This document shows, in pieces, positions 34,830-49,500 of a DNA stretch of 64,000 nt. A model generated the notes under the pieces. That model saw nothing but the letters and a program-made list of their open reading frames with translations, was not told the origin of the DNA and did no database searches. The translations under genes were made by a program, and so were the position numbers. This DNA comes from Hepsetus odoe (Eukaryota > Chordata > Actinopteri > Characiformes > Hepsetidae). Every line of letters begins with the position of its first letter. The stretch's first letter is position 1. Location of the stretch: the NCBI GenBank assembly GCA_017165825.1, contig CM029379.1, positions 17,587,028 through 17,651,027 of the forward strand. Reading direction: 5' to 3'.

Positions 34830-36700
34830 TTTTGCTTTCTTTTTGGGAGTTCATTGGAATAGGCAATGAGTTTGTCAATTATTGAAGTCCCACCATGTTT
34901 ACAGTTTACTAAAACTAAGGTGACAAATTTCCTTTAATGATTAAAACAAATGTAGAAGTTGTATTGCATTTTAGTATTATGTAAAGTAGGCTGGACATTC
35001 TTTTTTTTCCTTGAAGCATTCTCAACCTTTGAAGCCTGGCGTTTTTTTTTTTTTCTGCAGGCATAATGGAAGAAACCTGGATTTTAAATACGGCATTTTA
35101 CTAGGAATGGCTAATATAAAATAAGGAGAATAAAATCAATCAATGAAATCAGCACGGAATTAAAATGCCAATATCCAAAGCAGTTCCTAATAACTTTTTT
35201 GGCCATTAAATAGTAGGAGATTGCACAAGAAGTAATGCTACTCTTTTAAATGGGGGGGAAAAGAAACTAATTTAAGTAAATGACCCGTATCAAAAGTGGC
35301 CGCTAAGGGGCAGTAAAATTTTGGGCCATCAGCTTGACTCGTTAGGAAAGTTATGAAGAGGTGAAACCTGCATTATTACTTTGAGAATTTATTGCCTGTA
35401 TGTACGTTGGAGAGCCATATTAAAAGATGAGTGCATAAACAATGTACACCATGCAGTTTGGTCAGAAACCCCTGCTGGCATTTGTAGTCTAGTTTTACTT
35501 CACTAGTGTTAACTTTGGAACCAAAGGAACATTGATGCACTTAAATTACTTTACTGTGAGGAAGTGGAAGAATGACTTGTCGGCTATTGTCATTGGTCAA
35601 AAAAATAAATTGCTTTTGCTATTGAATTGAAAGTAATGGTTATTGTGGAGTACAGCATACAATGAATGCAATACAATACAATGCTTCCTCTGTATTTAAC
35701 CCACACAGGCCATGCAGAGGTGGGTACCAATACATCCATCACTTGGGGAGCAGTGATGCAAACAGTACCTTACTCAAGGGAACCTCTGAGAAACCTACTG
35801 TTCTGGGAGTGAAACCCACTACCCAATCCATCACACTAAACACACCTGTCTAATACTGTCTCTGTTCCTTTGAACTGCCTAAGCTGTGAGGTGAGGCCTT
35901 CATGAATCGGATGTTTTTTTTTTTCTAAAATGGTTCCTACTTCAACACAGCAGTTCACATCGGAGTAGGGTGTCAAGATGTCACATTTCATGCAGAAAGG
36001 TTTCTGCAAGAGAGGGCTCAAATGTATAAGTCTAAGTAGATTTTTGAGAAGAATTCAAATGCTTTTGAGGACGAGTGAGAGCCAGAAATCTCCCAGTACA
36101 CAGAAACGGACTCTAAAATATCCACCACTAGTGGGCAACATGGAGAGCATTCCCAAAGTACAGACTACCAGCTTCCAAAGGGCCATCAGCCTGTCCACTA
36201 ATTGGCCAGATATGAGAAACTGAGCAACATTTAAAGAGATTACTTGCCCTTGATAACACCAGCACTTCTCATGGTACATGCCCCAAAGCACAAAGAGACA
36301 AGAGGTTTTGATCATCTGAAAGTGCCCTAGTTCCTGGATAAATTAACACTAACACAGCTTTTCACAACAATTGTCTTACTTACACAGAGAACATGAACCA
36401 GCCTTCTTCAGCCTCTTTCTCTGATCCTCCTGAGTGTGAGTACTTCTTTAAAGGGAACAGCCAGCTACAAATTATACCCCCACCTATTGGCAGGGGGACA
36501 AAAGAGCAGGGTTCATCCTGCCACAGCAAGCAGCAGCAAATAAATCACTTTATTTAAATTACAAAACCAGTGAACTATCACAACAGAACCCAGTGACTTC
36601 AGGCTTGATGTGGCCATAGCTTGAGTAGTAGTATGTATATGTATTGTATATACTGATTGTAAGATAATGTAGGCTTCATAGTGTATGAATACGTCTTTTT
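34830..36700. other. rps6-smu1 intergenic region, left part
   Basis: No gene is visible. It contains T-runs at 35042-35054 and 35911-35921 and the SINE-like element at 35640-35865. Confidence 0.5.
35640..35865 (-). mobile_element. SINE-like element, diverged
   Basis: Shares tgtatttaaccca, cttggggagcagtgatg and ttactcaagggaacctc with the 11405 family; the tRNA-like head at the right end is diverged. Confidence 0.5.
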
Positions 36701-36710
36701 CTTTCTGCTG

Positions 36711-37725
36711 AATTTAGGGGTCCCATTTAGGGGTCCCATTTAGGGGTCGCCACAGCAGATTAACCGTCTCCTTTTCTCCCGGTCCTTTGCATCTTTCTCC
36801 TTTAAACCAACCACCTGCATGTCCTCTCTCACTACGTCCATAAACCTCCTGGCAGCTCCATCTTCAACATCCTCCTTCCAATATAATCCTCATCTCTCCT
36901 CTGGACGTGTCCAAACCAAGGCAACTTTGCTTCTAACTTTATCTCCAAAACATCTAACCTGAGCTGTCCCTATAATATGTTAATTTCTAATCCTGTCCAT
37001 CCTCGTCACACCCAATGAAAATCTCAGCATCTTTAACTCTGACACCTTCAGCTCTGCCTCCTGTCTTTTTGTCAGTGCCACCGTCTCCAACCCATACAAC
37101 ATAGCTGGTCTCACTACTGTCCTGTGAACCTTCCCTTTTACTCTTGCTCCACACCTCACTCCAGCCACTCTTCTCCACCCATTCCAACCTGCCTGCACTC
37201 TCTTCTTCACCTCTTCCACACTCGCCATTACTCTGAACTGTTGATCCCAAGTATTTAAACACCTCCATATTTGTTACCTCTACTCTCTGCATCCTAACCA
37301 CTCCACTTTCCTCCCTTTCTTTCACACTCATGCATTCTGTCTTTGACCTGCTCACTTTCATTCCTCTCCTCTTTAGAGCATATCTCTATCTCTCCAGGTT
37401 CTCCTCAAGCTACTCCCTACTCTCACTGCAGATCTTAATATCATCAGCAAACATCATTGTCCACGGAGACTTCTGTCTAACCTCGTCCGTCAACCTGTCC
37501 ATTACTATTGCAAACAAGAATGTGCTCAGCGCTGATCCTTGATGTAATCCAACCTCTACCTTAAATGCATCCGTCACTCCCACTGCAGATCTCACCACTG
37601 TTACACTGCCATCATACATATCCTGAACTACTCTCACATACTTCTCTGCCACTCATGACTTCCTCATTCAAAACCCCAACTCTTCTCTAGGCACCCTGTC
37701 ATATGTTTTCTCCAAGTCCATTTAT
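36711..37725 (-). mobile_element. Non-LTR retrotransposon (LINE), 5'-truncated reverse transcriptase remnant
   Basis: On the minus strand from about 37725 the sequence encodes DLEKTYDRVPREELG, an in-frame stop, then VRVVQDMYDGSVTVVRSA and TDAFKVEVGLHQGSALS, then the catalytic FADD box (MMFADDIKICSESRE). After further frame changes come MKVSRSKTECM, FKYLGSTVQSNGECG and RPAMLYGLETVALTKRQEAE. This is the palm, thumb and connection region of a fish LINE reverse transcriptase. The 3' end is near 36711, where ttaggggtc-type units repeat. Stops and frameshifts make it dead. Confidence 0.85.
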
Positions 37726-37739
37726 AGTGTATGAATACT

Positions 37740-38600
37740 ATGTATCCAAAATTCTACAGACACCAACATTTTGTTCTAAAATTAATGATATTAGATTTAT
37801 TGCCCTTTTGCTATGACAGCTTCTGCTCTTCTGGGAAGGCTTTGAATTAAATGTCAGATGATGTGGCATTACAGGATCTACAAAAATACTAATATTATTA
37901 ATATAAAATGAATATAATAATATTATTGTACTGGCAGAAATTTAACAGCTACAGCACTCGTTCTACACTCATTTCTAAAGTGGACCTCTGCATTTAACCC
38001 ATGCACACAAACACACACCATGCAGCAGTGGGCGGCTATGAAAGCACCCAGGGAGCAGGTCAACTTACTGGTAAGGGGTTTGAACCCACAATCTTCTGAT
38101 TTTGTTGCCAACTGCCTAACCACTAGGCCACCACTGATCAACAATAAACTGGTATTGAACACTGGCACTGGTAATGAAGTGAATTAAAGTGACCATATCT
38201 CACTGTTAACAGATCACATACCAGGGAAATACTGAGATGGGTTAGTTAAAAACACACACATACACACACACACACACACCAAACAATCAGCAAACAAATA
38301 TCAAAACATGTAAGTACATTTAAACAACACGTTTAACAAAAAATAATGCAGAAATGAAATAACATTTTGATCATGGTGCCTAGTTTTTAATAACTAGACC
38401 TTCAAAAAAAAAATTATGCACATGCATGTGCAAAACACCTAAAAATTAAGGTCTTCTATGATTCTATATACACATAAATTAATAAAAAGAATAAAACAAA
38501 AAGCAATTCTACACCACCCTGGTGAGGGTTTAGTGCTCTTTGCTTAATTTACAAAGTCGGAGAGGCTTGACAGGGGTCGCTGAGGACAATTTTTCCCCCT
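37740..38600. other. Intergenic upstream of smu1
   Basis: Contains a SINE copy (37960-38136), a CA tract (38253-38280) and otherwise AT-rich sequence. Confidence 0.5.
37960..38136 (-). mobile_element. tRNA-derived SINE-like element
   Basis: Carries ctgcatttaacccatgcaca, the grouped cagcagtgggcggctatgaa, ggggtttgaacccacaatct and, at the right end, the reverse-complement tRNA-like head with ctaaccactaggccacc. Confidence 0.65.
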
Positions 38601-38729
38601 TAAACGCACGTGCGACACGGGTCGTCTGAGTTGCTGGTGAACGTTAGTCCACAACACAGCCAGCCCAGCCCCTCGGCCCATGTAAGGGAGTCCGCTGTGT
38701 GCCGGGAGCGCCCACGCCTTCCGTTCTGT

Positions 38730-38789
38730 CCAATAGCGCTACTGGATTTCAGCACCTTGGACAGCTGCACGCTGCTGACCGCTGATTGG
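38730..38789 (+). promoter_or_regulatory. smu1: smu1 promoter CCAAT boxes
   Basis: A forward CCAAT (38730-38734) and a reverse one (ATTGG, 38785-38789) lie in a GC-rich block about 410-470 bp before the smu1 ATG. Paired NF-Y sites in a CpG-rich block are common in housekeeping promoters. The transcription start itself cannot be fixed. Confidence 0.45.
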
Positions 38790-39199
38790 CTGAGAGCGCC
38801 TTTTATAGTTTTGATACATTTCTGTCGTTGCGTTCCATCGCGCCCCTTTATCTATTAATGCTTATTACTGAGCCTTTGAAGGGAGCAACTATAAAGGGAA
38901 ACACACTCAACCCTTTGAATCAGGAGCTACGCACTTCTACAATAACACTCTTTACAGCACAACTGAATACAGACAACAAAGAAGTATTTATAATATATAT
39001 TCATGTGGGATTGTTTTGAATCACTGCACCTGGCTGCATCGTGGCGTGTGTATTCCTGCCCCTTCTCAGACTGAGTGGTGGGCTGCAGCACGTGGACGAG
39101 CACGGCGCGTTCACGTGGCGCGGGGTCGACACGAGGCTGCAGGGAGACGCGGCGCACATTAGCACTGGAGCAGCGGTGAAGAGAGCAGCTCACGCAGAC

Positions 39200-39601
39200 A
39201 TGGAGTTGGACGTGGAAACCGCAGAGTGAGTAAAGAATCGCCAGCACACACACAGACACTTTAGGTCAAACAGAATTACAAGTCTTTCCCATTTTCATTC
39301 TAATCTCTTTTTCTTTATTCCTTGATTTGACGTTTTTTCCTTTTATTTCGCAAATGTGTTTCCGTTTTGATCCTGGGCATATGTGTACTCATGTATATAC
39401 ATAAATGCGTGTGTGTGTTTTTGTTAATATATTAGTTAATTTTATAAGTTATTATTATTGCTTATTATGTTATTTTTGTTGTTGCATGTGTTTCTAGATA
39501 TATGACGTCATTAGCCATTAAAACGCATATTTGCATATTTTTTCAAGACTTTATATTGTCCATTTGCATATATCACCGCATTCAAAATAATATATACATA
39601 T

Positions 39602-39635
<34 letters not shown>

Positions 39636-42600
39636 ATTTATTACCACGTTATTTTTGTTGTTGACATGGCATGTTTTCAGATGACGTCACTATTCATAAT
39701 ATACACATATTACACTACACACGCTCCCTGCAGCACCTGAGACTATAGTTGTGTTTTGAAATATTCACTGCTGTCTCTCTGCTGCCCATCTCCCTCGACA
39801 GTGTGATTAGACTGATCATGCAGTACCTGAAGGAGAACAATCTGCATCGCACGCTGGCAGCCCTGCAGGAGGAGACCACTGTGTCCCTGCACACTGTGGA
39901 CAGCATTGATAGCTTCATCACGGACATAACTGAAGGCCATTGGGACGTGGTGCTGCTGGCTATTCAGTACCTCAAGCTCCCGGACAAACTGCTTATTGAT
40001 CTCTATGAGCAGGTGAGAGAATCCTGACGCCTGCTACAGTTGCTTAATCGATCATCACGATATCACCCTCTGTGTTGCTGATGCTATGAGAAGCTGCAAT
40101 ATGCAAATGAACTAGTAATTAATTATCTTTTCCCTGAAAGATCAGTTGTTGTGGGTATTTGGATGGAACGACTTTCACTGTATTGGCAGTTTCAATCAGA
40201 AACTTTAGCAATGTTTTCAGATATTTAACTGAATATGTTAATATGCTATTTATTTTTAATCCCTTAACCACCCAGCTAGTTATCATTTTAAGGCTTATGG
40301 CCCAGTCACAGCTATCTCTGTAACATCTAAGAAAGGATTAAACTTTCCTTTTTTAAGAGGATCATTTGTGAAAGTATACATAAATGTTCAAGTGTTTTTT
40401 TTTTTTCACTGACTACAGATGATCAGATTTAACAGTATTCTGAATTATATTTTTGTATATAAACAGTAAGAGTAGATTAACCCCTTGTATCATTTGCTTC
40501 ACTCTTTCATGTAGTTACTGGATAACCAGCCTGTCAGAGAAGCAAAGTAAATCCACCCAAGGCTTATTATACAGCAATTGCATGGAAAACTATGCAGATT
40601 TAAACAGTTGGGCTATTTAAGGGGTTGTCAAGAGTTGCTGCTGTCAGATATAGTAGCTTTACTTGACAACTTTTAGTTTATTTCTGTTGTTGTCGCCATA
40701 CCGTAAAGCCCCGGAACTTCTACTTTAAGCACATAAATGATGTGAACGCATTTGGATTTTAGGTGGTGTTGGAGCTGATTGAATTAAGGGAGTTGGGAGC
40801 AGCCCGATGTTTGCTGGCCCAAACTGACCCCATGATCATGTTGAAGCACACCCAGCCTGAGCGCTACTCTAAGCTGGAAACTCTGCTTATGAGTCCACAT
40901 TTTGATCCAAATGAGGCAAGTACTTTAATAAACTGATGTGTTAAATGGCAGGTCTCCAGGTTTTTTTTTTTTTTTTTGCCTTTTCTACATTTGTATTTTC
41001 TGATGAAACAAGAAAGGTTCAGTGAAGACATAATTAATAAACATGTAAATTTATTAATAAACTGGCAGTGATTTTAGAAGTAACTAGGTAAAGCACCCCA
41101 AGACCACGTAAATGATCTTTATTTTGTCATTTAGAATAGAAAAGCAGGATGGTAAGCGTTGGATAATTGAAAGAATGGTGTTAAAAAGTTGTTTTTGTGC
41201 TTTTTAAATCCACCTCACAACAGCTCAGTATGTGAAGTTACTACATAAATATCAATATTTTCTCCCTTAAGCTACTCACAAGCTACTCAATAGACAATTC
41301 ATCCCAGTACATTGTTCCTTATCCTCAACTCCTGTTGTCTAGGCTTATCCAGAGGGCAGCAGTAAAACGAAACGCAGGCAGGCCATTGCTCAAGCGCTGA
41401 CTGCGGAGGTCAGCGTAGTCCCGCCCTCTCGCCTCATGGCTCTGCTTGGACAGGTTGGTTCATCGCTTTCCATCATCATGCTAAACAGACTGAAGAACTA
41501 CACTCAGTAGCTTAGAATTATTTAATCAAGTGCAAATGTTGAAGTAGGCAGCCTGTTCACACAGGCTTAGAAAGTCCTTAATTTGCACAAGGTGCTCTTG
41601 TGGTTGTGGTTCAATGGGCTGTATCAAAAGCAGCAAAAAGAAAAGGAGATAAGACTTACAGCTCTTAACAGAGTTTCTGCCATTGTTCTCACCACACAAA
41701 TACAATCATTATTAGCTTACTATAGAAGTTGTCATGTGACATGGGAGACCGCAGAAGAGGGGTTCAATACTTGGGACGGTCCACTGCAGATATAAAGAGC
41801 TGATGAAAAAATAGCTGCTGAACATGTATGCATGTATGTAGCTGCTGTAAACCTCTTTATGTCATTTATTTATCAGTCCTTGGGTTTCAGACAGCTTTAT
41901 TGGCCCAAAAAAGGCCATTCGTTTGCAGCTTACCTAATCCATTCACACATCAGAGCTCACAAGCATATCAGTTATATGTAACAGTTATATTCATGTGAGG
42001 CAAGGCTACTTCTGAGGCTACTCTTCCCTGCTCAGGGTCGTATTTGTGAGGGCGCCCTCTACAGGCTACAAGAGACCAAAGCACTCAGACAATTTGGATC
42101 GTTAGCAGTGTTGGTAAGCAGATCTACACAATGCACAAGATGCATTACTGTATTAACATTCTGACTTCTAACTTCAACCTCTGCCAGTACTAGTATAACC
42201 GAAATAACTTAAAACATTTCGTTTCTTTACCTAGTTCCTGATTTGTTCCCATGTCTACCGGTCCACTGTTATATTGCTATATATAGTCTTGTCTTGTAGA
42301 CCCACTTCTGATCCAATATATTTTTCCCATCCTTCTCCTTTCTTCCCATGCCGTCATTTTGCTTCTCTCAGTCTCTGAAATGGCAGCAGCACCAGGGTCT
42401 CCTGCCTCCTGGCATGTCAATAGATCTATTCCGAGGTAAAGCTATGATGAAGGATCTAGAAGAAGAGCGCTTCCCCACCCAGCTAAGTCGGCTCATTAAG
42501 GTACGGAACAACAGCAGCAGCCAAGACCATTAACTAACATCTAGTTCAGTGCCTGCTGCAGAACCCAGGAAGCAATTCATGTTCACAATGTCAAATAGTC

Positions 42601-45600
42601 ACTTTCACTTCAAACAAGTTATAGATACTGTTTTGCTCCCTGGATGTTCCCCTCCATTCTAAATTGAGAAAATGGAAAATATGTGTTAGCCAAAGCCTTG
42701 TCTCAAAACAATTAAAAACAAATAGGAATCAGGTAGTCTTCATAAGCATGGAGCAGCAGTGGCCTACTGGTTAGGGACTTGTCCCAAGATTGGCAAGTCT
42801 AGGTTTAAAGCCCAGACCAGTGAGTTACCTTTAGGTGCCCTTAAGAAAGAAATGCTAATTCTGAGTTAGCGAGTTTCTCTAAAACAGCATATTTTACATT
42901 CAGCTAAAAAAGCAAAGAATATCATACTACTAAGCTGACCTTTATCAACCATCCAGTACATGACATGGAAAAGTGAAGTGTGAGCCTAAGTCAGAAACTT
43001 TTTCTAAGTCAGAAATCAAACGAAGTCAAAGAGATGCGGCAAAATCACTTTACTGAAGAGTTTCAGCAGGCATGGTCCAGTTGGAGCAGCTCCAAATGCT
43101 CATCCCAACCTTGGACTTTAAAACTTCAAACACCTTTGTTCTCCTTTAAAATTTACATAAATACATCCCATTAATAATTTTCCACCAATAATATTCAACA
43201 CTGTGATGATTAACACCTGTTTCCCCGCCTCTGCCACTTCGCCAACAATAAACAAAGGTCTTTTCACTGATGGCTCCCTGTCTTATCCGCTACCAGCATT
43301 TCAAAGTTGCTTCCCATCGAGTTCTCAGTTCTAAACGTAGCTGTTTGATTAAAAATGTAACCGTTTGCTACTGGCTGTCTTGTGGGAACTATTGTTTGAT
43401 TAAAAATGTAACTGTTTGCTTCTGGATATCTTCTAGGAACTCGTAACACAGTGTAAAACACTGGACAAAATGTAACTGTTTGCAGGTGCAACTGCTTGCT
43501 TTCTCGTGGGAACTCAGTGGTGCGAGACACTGTAGGACAGGGACAAAAGTAAAGGGATTTTTACTATACACACAGTAATCTGTGCATGACTCAGAATGGC
43601 CTGACTGGCTGATCTGAGACCAGTCTTTAACGATCTATTCCTGAGGCTTTAGAGCTAAGCAGAGCGGCTAATTCCCATCTGCGTGATGAGCCAGTAGCCA
43701 TCTTTAGTCCGAATATTTTGTATGCATGGGGTGAAAGGGAATGAATTGTTGGCAGACACACACACACACACACAAACCCCTATAATTGCTGTAGAGGCTT
43801 GAGGCTTCCTGTTGATATATTTTTTTGTCCCATCCAGCTCATGCTGGCACAGGGCACTTTCTGATTGATGGCACCAGTGTGAAGTGTCTGACTGGGGTCA
43901 CAATAACTCAGCCCATCTGTCTCTCACTTCCCCATACATCCTCTCTCCCCTCGCAAACAAGACTAATGTTCATAGCTCAGCATTGTATTGTTATGTGGGT
44001 GTATGCAAACGCATTTGCTATGGTGGACGGTGTTGATGCAAATTCACTTCTTCCATTGCCCACACACTGCGGTGCATTCTGAGGAGAAGAATTAGTGATT
44101 AGCTTGGTAAATAATGCTGGAGTGAAGTGCTGTCCCAAGCTTTGATACTTGAACCCAAAATACAACAGTACTCAGGCACAGTGCTGGTTTTTAACGTAAT
44201 AACTGGGGTGTTTTTTTTGGTTTATGCCCATTATACTGTAAACTTATTCAACAACTATAATTGAAATTTAGAAATAGTTTATCGAGTTTAATGGAAATGC
44301 ACTGATGCCTTTGAACCTTGGTGTTGGCAGGAACTGAGAAGTATCTTGGTTAGCAAAGAGAAATGGGTCCTTGACCAAAGCAAAATTAATTTCTCAACTG
44401 AAGATATCAAACCAGTGTTAACAAAAAAATTAAGGAATCATGAGCAAGCCCTAAAAAACCCCGAAAACCCCCCAAAAGGAGGGTATATTCTGAAGAAACA
44501 CTTTCCATTTGGTGGCCTAGGTCTGGAATTGATTTAATAATATTCTAGGCAACCCCTTGTGTATTTCTGATAGTCCAGAAATAAGAGAGAAAAAGCATTT
44601 TCCTTAAAAGATCTACTTATTACTTTGTAGTGAAAGACTGAGCGGAACTATAGGCTAAAGAAACAGTTCCATGTGAACAGAACAAACACAAAGAATTCAC
44701 TCTATGGACTAGAGAGCAGACAATATATTTGGACTATTTAACAGGAAATGTAGTTTTCCATGATATGGCCTTTTTAAATAAGCAGGGTCCAACAAAGCAC
44801 TACTCATTTCTACAATTTGTTTGTATGCCTTTCAGTTTGGTCCAAAATCCCATGTGGAGTGTGCTCGATTCTCCCCAGACGGCCAGTACCTGATCACAGG
44901 ATCCATAGATGGCTTCATTGAAGTTTGGGACTTCACTACGGGTAAAATTTGCAAGGTGCGTCTGCAGAGTCGGAAGGTTTTTATATGCGTTGACTAATAT
45001 ACATCTGAGATTGCAATTTTTAAAAGCACAGTTTAATAGCACAACCTCCACGCTGAGCATACATGTGTCCTGGGTTGAAATTTGAATGTGAGAAATACGT
45101 TTCCCCACTTAGTGCTGCCTGATTTTCTCTCCAGAGTCTACATGGTTACTGTTGAACTCTCTAAGGTGCGGAAATATGGGTCAGCTCAACGCTCCATGAC
45201 GTCTAACCACACGCGTCCATGCGCGTTTGCATCCAAAAATAATCATGCCTGACTTCTATCACCACTTTTCTAAAGTATCAACACATTTAGGGTCTGTGCT
45301 AGGTTCAGTATTTCTCCTGATTTCCATTATATGTTTAAGAGTTTAAATGAACTGATAAGAATGCTCTTAAATGTGCTTCTGCCAACTATTGATGTTTAAC
45401 ATGTAATCGATTTATTTGTAACATTACTGTTGCATTTGTTTCACAACATGATATAGTCTTTAGCCTGTGGTCCAATGTGAATGTTAAAAGGAAAACTGAA
45501 ATACAGTAGTCCTAACCAGAAAACCTTAGCTTCAGAATGCCAGCTTTAATGATGTTAGCAATCATCATTGACCTCATTCAGCGTTGACACTGCTTATCAA

Positions 45601-46489
45601 GATTTGAAAAGGTTACATAAATCCCACCTATGACTCTCCCTGTCAAATGCAGGACTAGTTTACTCTCTGACTGGCTGTTTGTGGCGTATGTGCTGTGTTG
45701 AGATATTCCTAGGCTATTTTGATAGTTTATAAGGCATGCAAACAATAAATAAGAAAGCAAACCATTCAGGTATGTTGTAGCTAGTCAAAGTGACAAGCAT
45801 GTCAAGAATATTAGTTTGATGCTTCTACAAATAGTTGAAGCAGCACTATGTCTGTAGCCCTCATTCTTCCTATGGAGAGGAAAAAAGAAAAATACGACCT
45901 GTGTGACTGAGCAGCGCATAAATGTTGGTGTGTGTAGGATCTCAAGTACCAGGATGAAGATAACTTCATGACAATGGATGAAGCTGTGCTCTGTCTGGCA
46001 GTGAGCCATGACACTGAGATTCTGGCCTCCGGAGCCCAGGACGGCAAAATCCAGGTAAGTCTACTATACCGTGTACTGTTTTAGGCTGCAGATAAGTGGT
46101 AAATTAAATGCTTCAGCTTGAAGTGTTACAATGACCTTCAAATGTCTCACAGTGACCATTACTGTAGGATCCAAGCTTCTTGAGGCCATATAACACAAGC
46201 CATCAATCAATCTTTAATACCCTGCAGAGCTCTAGAGCTGGCATTGGCAAGTGCACCGACTGGCTGTTGCTGAGGAAGTCCAATTCTTTTGTAAGAACTC
46301 TCAGCGCTCATCTCACAGGGACAGAAGTGTCTGCAGGCTACCTTTAATTAATGCTGTTCTGAAGTCAATTCATTATTTAATTGCTTTTATCACACAGCAT
46401 CTAATTACAACTGTGGTCTCACTCCTTCCACAGGAGCTAAAGTGCCTGAAGGCATGCAAAGCAAATATTACAGCAAAGTTCCATTATAT

Positions 46490-46527
<38 letters not shown>

Positions 46528-49500
46528 CGTGAAAGATCATATAGGTAGAGTCCTTATGGTTCCAGTTCTGTAGGATTTTGCTGCAACTGAATGCTCACCT
46601 GGAGTCTTGTTTGGAGCTCAAATGAGACCGTTTCATAAGTGTATAATTAAACATTAGTATTAATCAGCATATTTAATTACAACATAAAGAATAACTGCAA
46701 TTATGTCGTTAAGTCAATGTATATATCAATAAATCAATGCTCCAGCACTCAAAAAGCAGCTGGCCAACAGCTATGCTATGGTCAGAAACAGCCAAACAAT
46801 AGACAAGAGAACTATAACTGTGCATGTCAATATATTGTAGACTATAGTCTACAGTGATGCATTTGTCCAGTGAACCTATAATGTAAGTGGATCTCAAAAA
46901 AGAAGTACCAGATATGTGATTCCAGTTAAGTGGACAGTCTGTAATTTATGTTTCACTTTCATCAGCTATGGAGGATCCACAACGGGCAGTGCCTGCTCAG
47001 ATTTGAACGCGCCCACAGCAAGGCAGTCACCTGCATCTGCTTCAGCAAGGACAACAGTCAACTACTGAGTGCCTCCTTTGACAACACCATCAGGTTACCA
47101 TGAGCTAGCAATTTCTTTTCTTTCCTTTGGTCAACACCCCACCATCACAAATTGCACTCAGGGGAGGGTGAGAAAAGAGCAATTTGGATATGACTGCGGT
47201 CCTCGTAAGAGGCTGTTTTGCTCACTTCCCCTGGGGTTTTTGGGAATGCTTCATTTGGTGTCTTTCTAGAACTCTGACTGTTTGAAACCATCCAGTTTGA
47301 ACACTCGCAGCTACAATTTATACATCTGTTATATATTTCAAGCAGAAATTACTTGCAGGGTTCTGAACAGCAAGAGCGTCTGTTCATGCATATTCAAAAA
47401 GTTCCTTGTTCCAACCAAAGTACTTGTCAGCTAATTAGCACATCATAACTAAAAGGTAGAGCAGGATTACGAGTGAGAACCACTGGATTAGCTAGTTCCT
47501 TGACAGGCTGGGTGGTGGTCCTTTGAAAAAACAGGTTCTACAACAGCAGAACCCATCTTGATGCTATGTGGAATCATTATCATGAATTGGTTTCTCAACA
47601 TGGAGAAGAACCATTTACCCAAACAAAGGATTTAAACACTAAAAGGTTTCTTTGGACTGTTCTTGTTCTATAAATATCAACTAATTTCCTTTTCTTTTTT
47701 TTTTTGTTTTTACACAAAGCTTCTAAGTCTGCTAGACCTTGGCAGACTGATGCAAAAGAAAGGAAGGAGTGGGTGTGAAATGAACCCATCCCTCAGTACA
47801 CAGCATCATTCGGAAGATTTTCGGCACATGTTTGCACCCAGTGTCTCCTACTCCTTTTCTCTCTCTCACACTGAAAACGTCTGGACTGCGGCACTTATTG
47901 CAGTGTCAGTGCTGTGCTCACGGTGCGCGTCTGTGTGAGCGTGGGTGGAAAGAAGTGTGATTTTCCACGTGCACAGAAAAAGCAAGGACGGGGGGAGCTA
48001 GAGACACATCAAGTGAGAGAGCAGATATATTTCTATATCTCAGGCGCACAGCAAAGCAGGAGGAGCTGACGGATGCAGATGTTTCGCTATGCCAATTCCT
48101 TTGGGAAAGAAAAAGACGAAGAAATGGCAAGGCGGCGCTGTGATTGGCTTTTTATTGACAAAGACTCCTCCTCGCCTGTGCAGTATTGGACTTGCGCGCG
48201 AGGGGACACGTGAACCCCAGACTATCACACGCTGATGTAGAAGCTTTTTGTGCAGGGTTCTGCTGTACTGTGACGTGTTACATCTCCAGCTCCTAGATGA
48301 TGGCAGCTGAATGATGCCTTTTTTTCAAAAGCAGTAAAAGTGGAACGTATAGCCTTTTGATGTGGAAGAAGTGGGGGATGATGGAATGTCCTCACTACTG
48401 ATTGTTTTCGCTCAACTATGCAACTAAGCAGGGTCAGTTTAGGGTTCTGAGGTCAGTTTTTTGAACTAAGATTCATCTAAGAATTGAATTTAATGATTTG
48501 ATGTATTGGGTTTTCATTTAAAGGTTAATTATTTCAGTACATTGAGGCTAGTTTATTATTAAACCATGTCTGGAAACTGGGAAACTCACCTGTATTTACT
48601 AATAGTTTTATTCTATTCCTGAATCCTAATCCTTAACCTCCAGAAAATTTGTCAAAATATTGGCGAGTCTTACAACAGTGCACCAATTTCAACTTTTCCA
48701 TTTCAAAATTGAAAGTCTGAGTAATAACTGAGTATCTGATTTAGAAAGATTTTGCTTCTAAACATGATTTATTTACAGGCACTTTTTTTCATTCCTCAGA
48801 CTTCACGGACTGAAATCAGGAAAGATGCTTAAGGAGTTCCGAGGTCACACTGCCTGCATTAACGACATCACCTTCTCACACAACGGCCAGCACATCATCA
48901 GCGCTTCAGCAGACGGCACCGTCAAAGTAAACCTACACTCTACTTGACTGCGAGTGCCAGATTAAACATGCTGTGTTCACTGTATCATTATCTCTACACT
49001 CGGAAACCGCTCTGCTCTTTCTCAGATCTGGAACACGAAGACGGCAGATTGCACCAACACCATCAAAACACCCGACATCCCCGAGGGAGCAGACATCACA
49101 GTTAACAACGTTGTTCTTGTGCCCAGGAACCCTGAGCATTTTGTGGTCTGTAACAGGACCAATACGGTGGTCGTCATGAACATCCATGGCCAGGTAACGA
49201 TTCACTAACGTCTGTGCTTGTAAAAAACCTTCCATCATTCAATCTCTGCAAAGCAGCAGTAACAAGACTTTCTTTCTTAACAAAGAAATACAGTTAGTGA
49301 CTATTTAAGATGAATAAACACCTCCGTACACTGGCCCCTTTAACAGAATCGGTTCGAATTGGTGTGGCTAAGAAAATCGAATACAAACATTGAATTTTTC
49401 CAACAAAAACTCGAAAGTAGTGTTTCCCAGTCCTGCTCCTAATGTGGCACTGAGAAGAAAGCATTTCTCTAAGCTCCCAAGTGTGGATGACCAAAAGGGA

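Noticed and set aside
44346..44537. 63-codon open frame in smu1 intron 5
   Set aside because: No similarity and no acceptor/donor pair that keeps the smu1 frame.
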